From contig JAHRBC010000004.1 in NCBI GenBank assembly GCA_022702545.1, positions 1,116,001 through 1,180,000 of the forward strand: a stretch of 64,000 nucleotides of DNA, given 5' to 3'. Both the position numbers and the translations under genes were made by a program. Positions 23,110 through 34,255 of this stretch are shown one piece after another. The notes beneath the pieces are model-generated. The model had not been told where the DNA came from. It saw nothing but the letters and a program-made list of their open reading frames with translations, and made no database searches. The first letter of the stretch is position 1; the number at the start of each line of letters is the position of its first letter. The stretch comes from Phycomyces nitens. Taxonomy: Eukaryota; Mucoromycota; Mucoromycetes; Mucorales; Phycomycetaceae.

Positions 23110-26100
23110 AAACGCGGCCAAGCTTCCGTTTTGGACAATGTTCAGTCCATGGTCTGCTAGGCTACACGATTGAGGTGATCATATTCCAATGGCCTGCTTC
23201 CGAACTTCAACAGTTTATGTGCTGCCGTTTACGGCGGTCAAGGCTGGTCAAGATGCGCTCCATTGGTTTCGATGTGCGGCTCTCTTAGCCGCCCCAACTG
23301 TCTGGAATCCTAGTATGCTCCATAGACCCTGATTTGGCTTCCCTGGTTTCTAGGTAAGTGGAATATGGTGGTTGACCGTTCATTGTATGATCGGTAAATT
23401 AATCCATGGTCTGTTAGGCTACTCGAAAGAGGTGATCATGTTCCAATGGTCGGCTCCTAAACGTCAAGAGTTTCTGCGCTACCATTCACGGCGGTCAAGG
23501 CTGGTCATGATGCGCTCTGTTGGTTCCGATATCCGCCTCTCTGTATCATGTCAACTGTCTGGAATCCTGGTAGACTACATGGACCCTGATTTGGCTGTGC
23601 TGGTTTCTGTGACAGTCGAATATGATGGATTGCCGGTCACTCTATGGCCGGTGAATCGTTCCATTGTCTACTTAGGCTACTCGGACGAGGATGATCATAT
23701 TCCAGTGGCCCTCTCTTGAACATCAAGGTGTTTTTGCGCGGCTATTCAGGACGGTCAATGCAGATAATGATGCGCACTGATGGCTCTAATGTGCGCCTCT
23801 CTTTATCATACCAACCGTCTGGAATCCTGGTAGACTCCATGGACCCTGAATCGGCTGTGCTGGTTTCTGTGCCAGTGGGATAGGGTGGGCGGCCGGTCAT
23901 TTTATGACTGGTGGATCATTCCATGGTCTACTTAGGCTACTCGACCGAGGTGATCATGTTCCAATGGCCGGCTCCCGAACTTCAAGAGTTTCTGCGCTAC
24001 CATTCATGGCGGTCAAGGCTGGTTATGATGCGCTCTGTTGGTTCCGATATCCGCCTCTCTGTTCTCATGTCAACTGTCTGGAATCCTAGTAAATTCCATG
24101 GACCCTGCTTTGGTTTCCCTGGTTTCTAGGTAAGTGGGATAGGGTGGGTGGCCGTTCATTTTATGATTCGTGAGTTAATCCATGGTCTGTTAGGCTACTC
24201 GATCGAGGTAATCATATTCCAATGGCCAGCTCCAAAACTTCAAGAGTTTTCTGTGCTCCCATTTGTGGCGGTCAAGGCTGGTCAAGATGAGCTCCATTAT
24301 TTTCGATGTGCGGCTCTCTTAGCCGCCCCAACTGTCTGGAATCCTAGTATACTCCATGGATCTTGATTTGGTTGTCTTGGTTTCTAGGTAAGTGGGATAG
24401 GGTGGGTGGCCGTTCATTTTATGATTCGTGAATTAATCCATGGTCTGTTAGGCTACTCGAAAGAGGTGATCATGTTCCAATGGTCGGCTCCTAAACGTCA
24501 AGAGTTTTCTGCGCTCCCATTTGTGGCGGTCAAGGCTGGTCAAGATGCGCTCCATTGGTTTCGATGTGCGGCTCTCTTAGCCGCCCCAACTGTCTGGAAT
24601 CCTAGTATGCTCCATGGACCCTGATTAGGTTTCCCTGGTTTCTAGGTAAGTGGAATATGGTGGTTGACCGTTCATTGTATGATCGGTAAATTAATCCATG
24701 GTCTGTTAGGCTACTCGAAAGAGGTGATCATGTTCCAATGGTCGGCTCCCAAACTTCAAGAGTTTCTGCGCTACCATTCACGGCGGTCAAGGCTGGTCAT
24801 GATGCGCTCTGTTGGTTCCGATACCCGCCTCTCTGTATCATGTCAACTGTCTGGAATCCTGGTAGACTACATGGACCCTGATTTGGCTGTGCTGGTTTCT
24901 GTGACAGTCGAATATGATGGATTGCCGGTCACTCTATGGCCGGTGAATCGTTCCATTGTCTACTTAGGCTACTCGGACGAGGATGATCATATTCCAGTGG
25001 CCCTCTCTTGAACATCAAGGTGTTTTTGCGCGGCTATTCAGGACGGTCAATGCAGATAATGATGCGCACTGATGGCTCTAATGTGCGCCTCTCTTTATCA
25101 TACCAACCGTCTGGAATCCTGGTAGACTCCATGGACCCTGAATCGGCTGTGCTGGTTTCTGTGCCAGTGGGATAGGGTGGGCGGCCGGTCATTTTATGAC
25201 TGGTGGATCATTCCATGGTCTACTTAGGCTACTCGACCGAGGTGATCATGTTCCAATGGCCGGCTCCCGAACTTCAAGAGTTTCTGCGCTACCATTCATG
25301 GCGGTCAAGGCTGGTTATGATGCGCTCTGTTGGTTCCGATATCCGCCTCTCTGTTCTCATGTCAACTGTCTGGAATCCTAGTAAATTCCATGGACCCTGC
25401 TTTGGTTTCCCTGGTTTCTAGGTAAGTGGGATAGGGTGGGTGGCCGTTCATTTTATGATTCGTGAATTAATCCATGGTCTGTTAGGCTACTCGATCGAGG
25501 TAATCATATTCCAATGGCCAGCTCCAAAACTTCAAGAGTTTTCTGCGCTCCCATTTGTGGCGGTCAAGGCTGGTCAAGATGAGCTCCATTGTTTTCGATG
25601 TGCGGCTCTCTTAGCCGCCCCAACTGTCTGGAATCCTAGTATACTCCATGGATCTTGATTTGGTTGTCCTGGTTTCTAGGTAAGTGGGATAGGGTGGGTG
25701 ACCTGTCATTTTATGATTCGTGAATTAATCCATGGTCTGTTAGGCTACTCGATCGAGGTAATCATATTCCAATGGCCAGCTCCAAAACTTCAAGAGTTTT
25801 CTGTGCTCCCATTTGTGGCGGTCAAGGCTGGTCAAGATGAGCTCCATTGTTTTCGATGTGCGGCTCTCTTAGCCGCCCCAACTGTCTGGAATCCTAGTAT
25901 ACTCCATGGATCTTGATTTGGTTGTCCTGGTTTCTAGGTAAGTGGGATAGGGTGGGTGGCCGTTCATTTTATGATTAGTGAATTAATCCATGGTCTGTTA
26001 GGCTACTCGAAAGAGATGATCATGTTCCAATGGCCTGCTCTTAAACGTCAAGAGTTTCTGACCTACCATTCACGGCTGTCAAAACTGTTCAAGATGCGCC

Positions 26101-26335
26101 CTGTTGGTTCTGATGTCCGCCTCTCTTTATCACACCAACCGTCTGGAATCCTGGGGAACTCAAGGCCATGGATTGTGATTCGGTTGTACTGGTTCCGTTG
26201 CCAGTGGGATAGGGTGGGCGACCGGTCGTTTTTTCGGCCGGTGAACTACACTCCATGGTCTTGGTCTTCTGAGCTACTCGGTCGAGGTGATCATATTCCA
26301 ATGACCTGCTTCTAAACGTCAAGAGTTTATAATCA
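23110..26335. repeat. Satellite array, monomer 258-259 bp, about 12.5 units
   Basis: The landmark ATCAT followed by RTTCCAATGG recurs at 23177, 23434, 23693, 23952, 24210, 24468, 24726, 24985, 25244, 25502, 25760, 26018 and 26289. Spacing is 257-259 bp, except 271 for the last, degenerate unit. Base composition is visibly richer in G/C than the AT-rich flanks. Most units contain a short ORF of about 72 codons with one stop (LIHGLLGYS.EVI.FQWPAP). Because 258 is 86 codons the frame is kept from unit to unit, but no long protein results. Each unit carries GTGGGATAGGGTGGG or a variant. Two monomer subtypes alternate: one with GTGCGGCTCTCTTAGCCGCC, the other with TCCGATATCCGCCTCTCTG. Confidence 0.93.
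23372..25955. repeat. Higher-order repeat: two 1,292-bp copies of five monomers
   Basis: Landmarks are displaced by exactly 1,292 bp (23434/24726, 23693/24985, 23952/25244, 24210/25502, 24468/25760, 24726/26018), equal to 259+259+258+258+258. Sequence 23372-24663 and 24664-25955 is nearly identical by eye, differing at scattered bases, whereas adjacent monomers differ much more. This is a recent segmental duplication within the array. Confidence 0.9.
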
Positions 26336-29300
26336 TATAATGTATCCATCAATATTGATACAAAACAAAATGCATTGACCTAACAACGAGACTGAATATT
26401 ATGATAAACGTCGACTTAAAGGCTAAATTTTAAGTGTATGGTTGTAAAAATTTTAAATGTTTATAAATATAAATGTATTAAAGAAAAAGTATACTTGAAT
26501 CATAATGAGCTTTTTAAAAAATCGCTAATATTATGGGCACGACGTTTCTGGATTGGGCCCGACGTTTTGGTTTAAATGGATATTTTAATTGTGATTTGCT
26601 GTCCGGTATTTAACAAATATATCCGGTGCCTAATACTTCAACATTTCTTCTATGAATGACATGCTTTAAAAACGATCTTAACTTATAATGGAAGTGATAT
26701 ATTAAATGTAGCTTATACTTTCAATGCGTTTTGGTACCATTAAGTGTATTTTGTGATATAAAATTCTACAACAATATCGAGACACCACAACATCTAAAAA
26801 TGCTATACCCCATCAAGAAACGTTGCGTCCGGAGAAACGTCGTGCCCTCAAGATCGCTGGTTTATAAACTTGTTATTATAATTACCTTGAAATGTAATGT
26901 CTGCTGTGTAATAGCTCCTGAGATGTTAAATTGCTATGTTCATGAACAGAGAGTAACTAGACATCTGTTGTGGAGTTTGTGTTCACTCTTCTATGGTATG
27001 TGTACCACAAGCTCAACAAAATATATCGGTTCTTGGTAGGGAATTGGTAGTCAATACACTACGTCTGAGTAGGACATGTCATGCAATACGCATCCTTCCA
27101 ACTATAGCTGCCAATATGAGAAGAATAAGTTTAGAAGTGATCAATCTTTTGTCTCATGGGCGATACCCATTAGTCCATTTCGACTCGGGTACTCGTCCAC
27201 AACTTAAATGTGTCTTCGGCGTCTTTGACTCACAAACTAAATATTCCTTACTGTAAACTCAATAGATCCTCCACTTACTGGATCAAACATTCTTTCTATT
27301 ATTCTCTGTCAAAATACTTTCATATTTTATACGCAAATACTGCAACACAAGTGACCTATTGCTCCCTCTTGTTTTTCTTGAACTACAGTCACCTTGCATT
27401 AGCGCGTTTAGTATCTTTCTTACAATATTTTGTGCCATGAAAACGTTGGAGTTTTCTCTTCACTGTCCAGTCATAAACACTGTTACCGCACAGAAGCTTC
27501 CTCTCAATACTATTCTTGATCCAATTCGTCCTTTACCAATCTTTGTTTTATGTGGTAAATTTCAGGTATACGATACTTTCACATATGATTACACAATTTG
27601 GTGTATACGTCGACCCCGTTAATATGAGAAGAAGAAGAAAAACGGGCCAGATCAACCATATACACTTTATTTAACCTTTTGTATCAAGGTAAAATCCATC
27701 TGAACGAGTGGTTCTCTCTGCTCACAGATTCTCCACCAAGAGCCACTGACTCAGTAATGGCCTCCTTCTTTTTGAGGTTTCCTTTCGTCTGGGATAACAC
27801 AAGTTCGCCAGATACGGAATATCTCTGCACAAGTGATTTGTGCACATATGAGATTGCTCCTCACCCAAGTCCTACTTCCTTTATTGGATGATTTGCCAAC
27901 ACACTGGCGTCAATTTTGGGAATAAAATAACCCTCTTTAGATTTATACCATCTGGCGGGCGATTGTTGCACAGCAAGATTCCTAGTATACAGTAGCTATT
28001 TAAGCATATAATAACGTATGCAGATGGTTCCTAATGTGTTATATATGGCGACCTTGAATATGATGAATTACTATTCTAGACATGCTTTCGTAAAAGAGTA
28101 ATTTGGCATCAAATACACACCCTGGTTCCTGGATAATTTTCCCTCCTTCAAATTTGAGCATCTTTTTCTGTTATTCTCTCCGTAATACCACAGTGTTTTC
28201 ATGCATCTTTTAAGGACGCACTTCAAGTACTATACGGGAAGTTTACAACCAACACATATTCAACGATTTCTGCTTTGTTACCAACTGTGTTTCAGCTATT
28301 TCCATTTTAAACATTAAAAAGACTTTAGTTGGAAGGCTATCTTGATATCCCAGCTTTAATTTCTAGCTAATTAACTATCAGATATATAATTCCCTCGATA
28401 AAAAAGACAAACATGTAGAGCACGATAAGTTGACATATATATATCATTGAGCTGTGAAAATTGATTGTTATTTATAGTATTTTAGATAAGAATTGTTTCA
28501 TTTGCGAGCATGGAAACTCTTGGAATATGGTCAATCTCATATGAGTCCAATATTTTCACAATGGAAAACTGATATTAAATACGAGTGAGATGATCAACCA
28601 AGTCGAAACCGATGAACAGCAATGTTTGTAAAATAGATCTTATGAGCTCAGTTTAATTACTAATGAAATATATCATTATGTATTACAGAATATACAGGAT
28701 ATGACTAGTGTTTATAAGAAGAGATGTGTAATATTATGACTGTATAGCAATTTGTGCATACTTTTAGAAAAGAAAAGAAAAAAAACAGAGAGTCGATGAT
28801 TTAGCCTAAACGTACTTGGCCAACCAAGATGGATTTATTTGAAATAGCCATGGTAATGACGACTACATTTCTATATGCATTGACACATAAACTAGACTTT
28901 CTCAAACCCATAGAGAGAGAGATCTTGTCACTAATTTTTTTTGGTAGCCTGGGCAAATAAAATGATATCTCTGGGGCCAGACTTGATGGCTTTTTTATCA
29001 AAATACTAGATAATCTAAATTTAAATTTAAATTCTTGCTGTGTGCTCGGTAAGCTCATGGATATGACATACATTGAATTAGGGCTTGTTTCTTTGTTTTA
29101 AATATGATATCATGTACACTATAGATAATTCGTAATATTAGCTAAATATCTATATGAATTACTCAAGGCGCAACAATAAAGGCTGCCAGTTATCCTCTCT
29201 TTAGTTATATATATGTATATATGTATATATGTATACTCTTATTTCCCTAGTATGATTGACCTCTTGTTTTTTTGTTTTGTTATAATTAGAATTCTACTTG

Positions 29301-29685
29301 GATTGTGTTTTATGTCTGTATACAATAATAAAAAAGCGTCATTGTAGTCCAGTATTCTGTCTATGTAATACCCAAGAATCAGTGACACCCGTGAAATCAA
29401 TTGACCATCATTTAAGAGGTGACAAGAATATCATATTCTCAAGTGCTTTTTTTATTTTTCATGTCATAATTCGGATTTTTTTTCTGGAATCTTTATAGAA
29501 TTCAACCTTGTGATTACTGATAAAGTGTATTTCCGGGAATCATTTAGGATAAGAAAGTAGAAGACCAAAGAATATTTTGGATATTTGTTTCTACTTTGTA
29601 TCCCGAGACTCGGCTAGCTTGATGGAGCAGCTAGAATGAAATATAAGACTACAAACACACTAGCTGGAATTATTAATTGACATAC
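26336..29685. other. Long gene-poor region with degenerate repeats
   Basis: No gene supported. About 26880-27010 resembles 22310-22450 (shared TGTGTAA, GAGATGTTAA, GTTGTGGAGT and GTGTACCACA strings), so it includes a diverged LINE-related fragment. ORFs at 26993-27891 and 28801-29073 (minus) lack recognisable motifs, and several start without an ATG. Confidence 0.4.
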
Positions 29686-29764
29686 GTTTGCGCACAATGG
29701 TTCCGGTCTGGGGGTGCGTGGTTCCACCAGTCTGGGGAGGAGTAATGGGACGTTTGATGGACAT
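29686..29764 (-). pseudogene. Truncated cysteine-tail family member G (exon 1 only)
   Basis: A 79-nt exon-like ORF on the minus strand encodes MSIKRPITPPQTGGTTHPQT then GTIVRK, followed by a phase-1 donor (gtatgt). It matches exon 1 of member F (KRPPTPPATGGSTSPKTG). After a possible acceptor (cattctag) the frame reads PAPSS and stops; no Gly/Ser body or cysteine micro-exon is found downstream. A TATATA-type box lies at about 29855-29865. It is separated from the main cluster by the LINE and satellite block. Confidence 0.5.
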
Positions 29765-30128
29765 TATAGTTGTGGTTTTTTAAAGCGATAATGATTCAAT
29801 AAAAGATGGCCTTTTGATGTATAGAGAGTATCAGATACTCAAGTTTCTGATCAGTATATATATATACTCCTTTTTTGATATGTTGTCCATAAAGACAAAC
29901 TTTGAGAAGGAATTGGAGCCGTGTCTTTTGTGCGCTTTTGATTTGTTAAAGATGATTGTTGGCTTGCAAGAGCCCAGACAGCAAAATCCTGGGTACCCAA
30001 AAAAAAATACTCTATCGATTTAAAACAGGATTTAATTCAGTATATTAGAGCAAAAATAATTGATTATTTTGAGAAAAAATAAAGTACTGGTTGTTTTCTG
30101 CTTTTTTTCTTTCTATGGACTACAAGAT

Positions 30129-30129
30129 A

Positions 30130-30162
<33 letters not shown>
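30129..30162. repeat. (ATT)n microsatellite
   Basis: Uninterrupted ATT triplets. Confidence 0.9.
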
Positions 30163-31076
30163 GAAAGAATCAACATCATTACTTGAATTATACCTGTAAA
30201 TAACAAGGTGTGCGAGTTGGTACTAGTATTCTTTTATTATTATTATGGTTTTTTTTAAAAAAAAACAAGTAATTAGATTGGTAATTTCAAAAATCATATG
30301 TAAATTGGATACACAAAGGCCTAGAATGAGATCAAGGTTGTCTAGGCTTTAAGCTTTTGATGTAACACTAGAGTATTGATTTTTGCAAGATACAAGGGCA
30401 AAGTTTGGGATGTTTTTGAAAGGGTCTAAACAAGAGATCATTGCTCGACGTTTCAGATGAGACGTGCCTATACTTGTAATTTTTATTGAATATTTGTTGA
30501 TAATTAATACAATCACAAAAGAAGGATTGAAACAGAACAAGTGTTATGTTGGTTATGAAACCAAAAGGGGGGGGGAATATTAATTAGCATCATTAACAAA
30601 CTACATTTCTTCTATTGTATTTGTGTGTTTTTTATTTATTTTTTGAAAACCATCATGTTCAAAATTGACAAGGATGTGTTTAATGATTATTATTGTTAGT
30701 ATTATTATTATTGTTTTGCTTTGAAACGAACCGTTTCATTATGTAACCTGGATATTTCCTATAAAAGAAATATGACTCTATTGTACCTGTATGTTTTTGT
30801 ATATTTATGCAAGAGTTAATAAGGATGTATGAGTATTTTGATTTCTTCTTGAGCAATTAATTTCAGGGAGAATTGGAGACTATTTTAAATATCGATATTC
30901 TTTTGGGCATGAGTTGATGTATGAATTCAATATAGAGTCGGTTTTGGTAGGATGCAAGTGCTTGAAACGCTTCAGAATTGCAATTTCACCTCTAAACAGA
31001 ATAATAAATATGTATACAAATGGAACTAATAAGCCAAATCAAATTCAATATAAGCAGTGTTTTATGCCTGTTATTA

Positions 31077-31133
31077 AAATAATAATAATAATAATAATAA
31101 AAATAAAAATAAAAATAAAAATAAAAATAAAAA
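31077..31133. repeat. (AAT)n/(AAAAAT)n microsatellite
   Basis: AAT triplets pass into AAAAAT hexamers. Confidence 0.9.
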
Positions 31134-31485
31134 GACATACGGGAACAATGGGCTAATAATGAACACAAATGAAATACATTTGCGTGAACCATTTACAAAA
31201 CGATAATTATATCCTCATTTATCTCTACTGATATATATATATATTTATATATTTTATTGTCGGTCCTCCAATCCAACCTCTCTCCTAGTGAGCGCTGAGC
31301 CAATCTTTCCCTTGTCCAAAAATAAAATATAATCTGATAAGCGATCTCAAAGATGGCGTAATAGAAACAGAAAATGTTCCAGAGTGGGAGGAGGAGGAGG
31401 TCTAACCTGGCTCATAATTTTTTTGGCTTGTACTTCTTTACACCTACTCATCCCTTTATTATTATTATTATTTTTATTTAATCCC

Positions 31486-32650
31486 ATGGAGAGCACACGG
31501 CTCGTTGTACTGCGTGGCTCTGAAGCTTGCTATTCTATTGTCCGACCTTGGGCAAAGGCAACTCCATGGTCTTCAGTCCGCTCATTTAACAATATCCGTC
31601 ACCCATCAGTTTTTAACCGAGAAATACATTCTGTCGTCTTTGAATCGAGGATAAGTAAGAACCCAGGTCCACAATATCTTTTTTCCAAGAGAGAACTTCG
31701 GTTCCATGGCACCCACAACCACGGACACAATCACAACGGTGATGACCATGTTCATGTAGATCTAGCCACCACTATTCGGAATTCCAGTAAGTAGATTTCA
31801 AAGATAAAAATATCAAACTGACTATAACTATCACAAATGTTATTACTATTGTTTTTTTATTGTTATTGTTATTATTATTATTATTATTATTATAATTATT
31901 ATAATTACTATTTGGAAATATTTAATTAATATACTAGGTAAACAGGGTATGCGCATCACAGTGATTGGAATGGCAGCAAATATCGGATTGACTGTCTCCA
32001 AAGGACTGGCTGGCTGGTGAGTAGACAAGGTTCAATTTAATAGAACAACATGGGATTTACGAGATGTATTAGGATGATGAATTCGGCTTCGTTATTAGCT
32101 GATGCTGCCCACTCGTTCAGTGGTAAGTTGAATTGTATAGGTAGATGTGTCTGGAAATTCATCATTGAGGCTTTATCAGATCTTTTGAGTGATTTTGTGA
32201 CTCTCTACACGTTCAAGATGTCTCGAAAGGAACCCGATGCAATTTATCCCTATGGTTACGGTAATATTATTATTATTAATAATATCATAAATCAGACAAG
32301 TATTGATTGGTGATCATTACAGGCAAGTACGAAACAGTAGGAACCTTGGCTGTGTCTTCACTATTGATTGTGGGCGCGTGTGGAATCGGAATACATTCGT
32401 TTGAACTGTTAATGACAGCCCTGAACATTTCTGGAGTGGATGTGGCGATTCAGAGTGCATCTGTAGCCATGACAACAACAACCGAGACAAATTCAGCAAA
32501 GGACGTGTTGACCAACTCCTTGCACTCCCATTCTAATGACGGAGTTTTGGATCCGAATGCTGCATGGTTTGCGTTGGCAAGTGTGATAATCAAAGAATGG
32601 CTGTATCGTGCAAGTGAGTTTTGTGGTCTTGGGATGTAATGCAACACTGG

Positions 32651-32685
<35 letters not shown>

Positions 32686-33300
32686 GCTATCAAGGTTGGT
32701 GAGGTTGAACGAAGCGATGTGCTGATTGCAAATGCTTGGTAGGATATTTTATAACAAAGAAAAAAAGCATCAACTGACGTATTTTGCCTTTTTGTTTTTG
32801 TTTAGGCACCACCGATCCGATGCATACTCTAGTATGGTTGCCTTGGTTGCAATTGGTGGTAGTTATGCAGGACTCCCTGTTCTGGATCCCCTGGGGGGTT
32901 TGTTGGTGGCCGGCATGATTCTCAAGAGCGGTGGATCCCTGATGACATCCTCATTGAGAGAACTGACAGACAAGGGTATTGGCCCAGCCGAGATTGCCGA
33001 TATATTGTCGGCTATCAACAAGGTCAAGGTAAAAGAAGGTTTATTATTTGTGTATAGTTCCTAATCCGGTACATCGAAAAGGAACAAGAGCAGGATCTTA
33101 TTGATTTTCACTCCATAAGAGGACGCAAGATGGGTCCATTTCATCATCTTGACCTAGTGTTACAGCTCAACCCTCAGCTAACAATCTCGCAAGCTCATCG
33201 TATTGAGCAACTAGTGCGTCATACAATCAAGACCGAATGCAAGCTTATTCAAGAAGTGCTTGTTCATCTTGATGCCGAGAAGCAACCTCCTCATCACTAA
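31486..33300 (+). CDS. Mitochondrial CDF metal transporter, Mmt1/2-like
   Basis: Cation diffusion facilitator, a membrane antiporter moving divalent metals. The ATG at 31486 opens an arginine-rich leader (MESTRLVVLRGSEACYSIVR, then PWAKATPWSSVRSFNN) consistent with mitochondrial import. A His-rich loop follows (HGTHNHGHNHNGDDHVHVD). TM1 starts at GMRITVIGMAANIGLTVSK. TM2 carries the metal site ADAAHSFSDLLSDF, and TM5 carries NAWHHRSDAYSSMVALVAIG. The cytosolic C-terminal domain (GRKMGPFHHLDLVLQL, QEVLVHLDAE) ends at TAA 33298-33300. Introns include a phase-1 donor at 31787 and others at about 32017, 32122, 32263, 32613, 32742 and 33029, giving about 470 residues. Yeast Mmt1/Mmt2 export mitochondrial iron; the substrate here is inferred from family only, and zinc is possible. 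Confidence 0.85.
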
Positions 33301-33750
33301 TTAAAGACATTGGAATCCTGTGCTGGATACTCGGGATATTTCCTGATTTGATGATTCCGGAAAGTTGGTGTTTTTTTTTGCATTTTGTTTGTTTTGAATT
33401 GGTCTGTTTAAAAAAGAAAAAGAAAAAGAGATAATCCATAATAAATTGATGTGTTGCCAAAAGGGCGCTTTATCAGGCATTAAGGAAGGAGCCTTGGCCA
33501 ATAAGGTAACAATCAAATCAGACAAATAAACAAAAAACAAGGGGGTTGTACATGATGGCAAGGAAGGCCTGTTTGGCAATAGTTTATATATTTTGTGTTA
33601 TTAGAAAATAAAATATATATAGATAGATGCGAACATGATTAAGATGGTTTTATATACAAGCTAAAATTGAGCGATTTTTAAATGATTAAATAAATATATA
33701 ATTATAAAGAGTAGGATTAAATAAATAAATAAATGAAAAAAGGTGTCAGT
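33301..33750. other. Convergent 3' spacer
   Basis: AT-rich, no gene seen; it holds the 3' ends of the CDF gene and the minus-strand hypothetical gene. Confidence 0.4.
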
Positions 33751-34255
33751 CTATGCCATTGGAAGATCTCCAAGACGTGTACGAAGACTGGTAAGTGATT
33801 TGGACCATCGAGCATGGAGTTGTGCAGAGTCTGTAGAGTCCAGTCGACCCAAGAGATGTTGATAGTGACCAAGGCAAATATCGACTGCTTCCTGCGCTGC
33901 CAAAAGATCTCCATGGTAATAAATCGATCCGCGTGATTCGATTGCATAACTCATCTGAAATTGGTATAAGTAATTGTTCAGAATAGCCTTAAATATGTAT
34001 TACCTCGTCTTCAGCAAGTAAATGGTAGTCTTTAAATTCTGTATATAGTCGTGATAATTGTTCTTTCTCAGCAACAGAGTAGTATGTCTGTGGACGTGTT
34101 TCTTCTGATGCTGATGACGATCGACGGCGAATACGAGGAAACCATCTGGAGGGTGTGAATGTAGATGATATCTGGTGGCATCCACAGGAGCAACGAGGTG
34201 TTGAATGTGATTTATCGATTCCAAAGAGAGCCGAGAAGGATGTGATCAAGGGCAT
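33751..34255 (-). CDS. Hypothetical 151-residue protein
   Basis: Not recognised. There are two exons: 34255-34004 (252 nt) and 33954-33751 (204 nt). They join in phase 0 across a 49-nt GT-AG intron (donor gtaata, acceptor atttcag). The N-terminus is MPLITSFSALFGIDKSHSTP, then a Cys-rich patch (CSCGCH) and a basic Ser/Arg stretch (RIRRRSSSASEE). The second half is predicted helical: LSRLYTEFKDYHLLAEDEMS, AIESRGSIYYHGDLLAAQEA and VDICLGHYQHLLGRL, ending TRLGDLPMA. The helical half with a conserved-looking YHGDLLAAQEA resembles small helical-bundle proteins (MIT-like or 14-3-3-like pairs), but I cannot assign a family. It starts about 1.4 kb from eL32 on the opposite strand. Confidence 0.6.

Larger units (their letters stand above)
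29765..31485. other. AT-rich spacer with microsatellites
   Basis: No gene seen. It includes an ATT run at 30129-30162 and AAT/AAAAAT runs at 31077-31133. Confidence 0.45.

Noticed and set aside
23372..26315. ORFs of 60-119 codons in the satellite as genes
   Set aside because: They repeat with every monomer, begin and end at repeat-internal codons, and lack promoters; best explained by the repeat itself.
26993..27891. Series of plus-strand ORFs as a gene
   Set aside because: Frames change without convincing introns, and part of the region is LINE-related on the opposite strand.
30914..31192. ORFs on both strands over the AAT/AAAAAT repeat
   Set aside because: Simple-sequence translation only.
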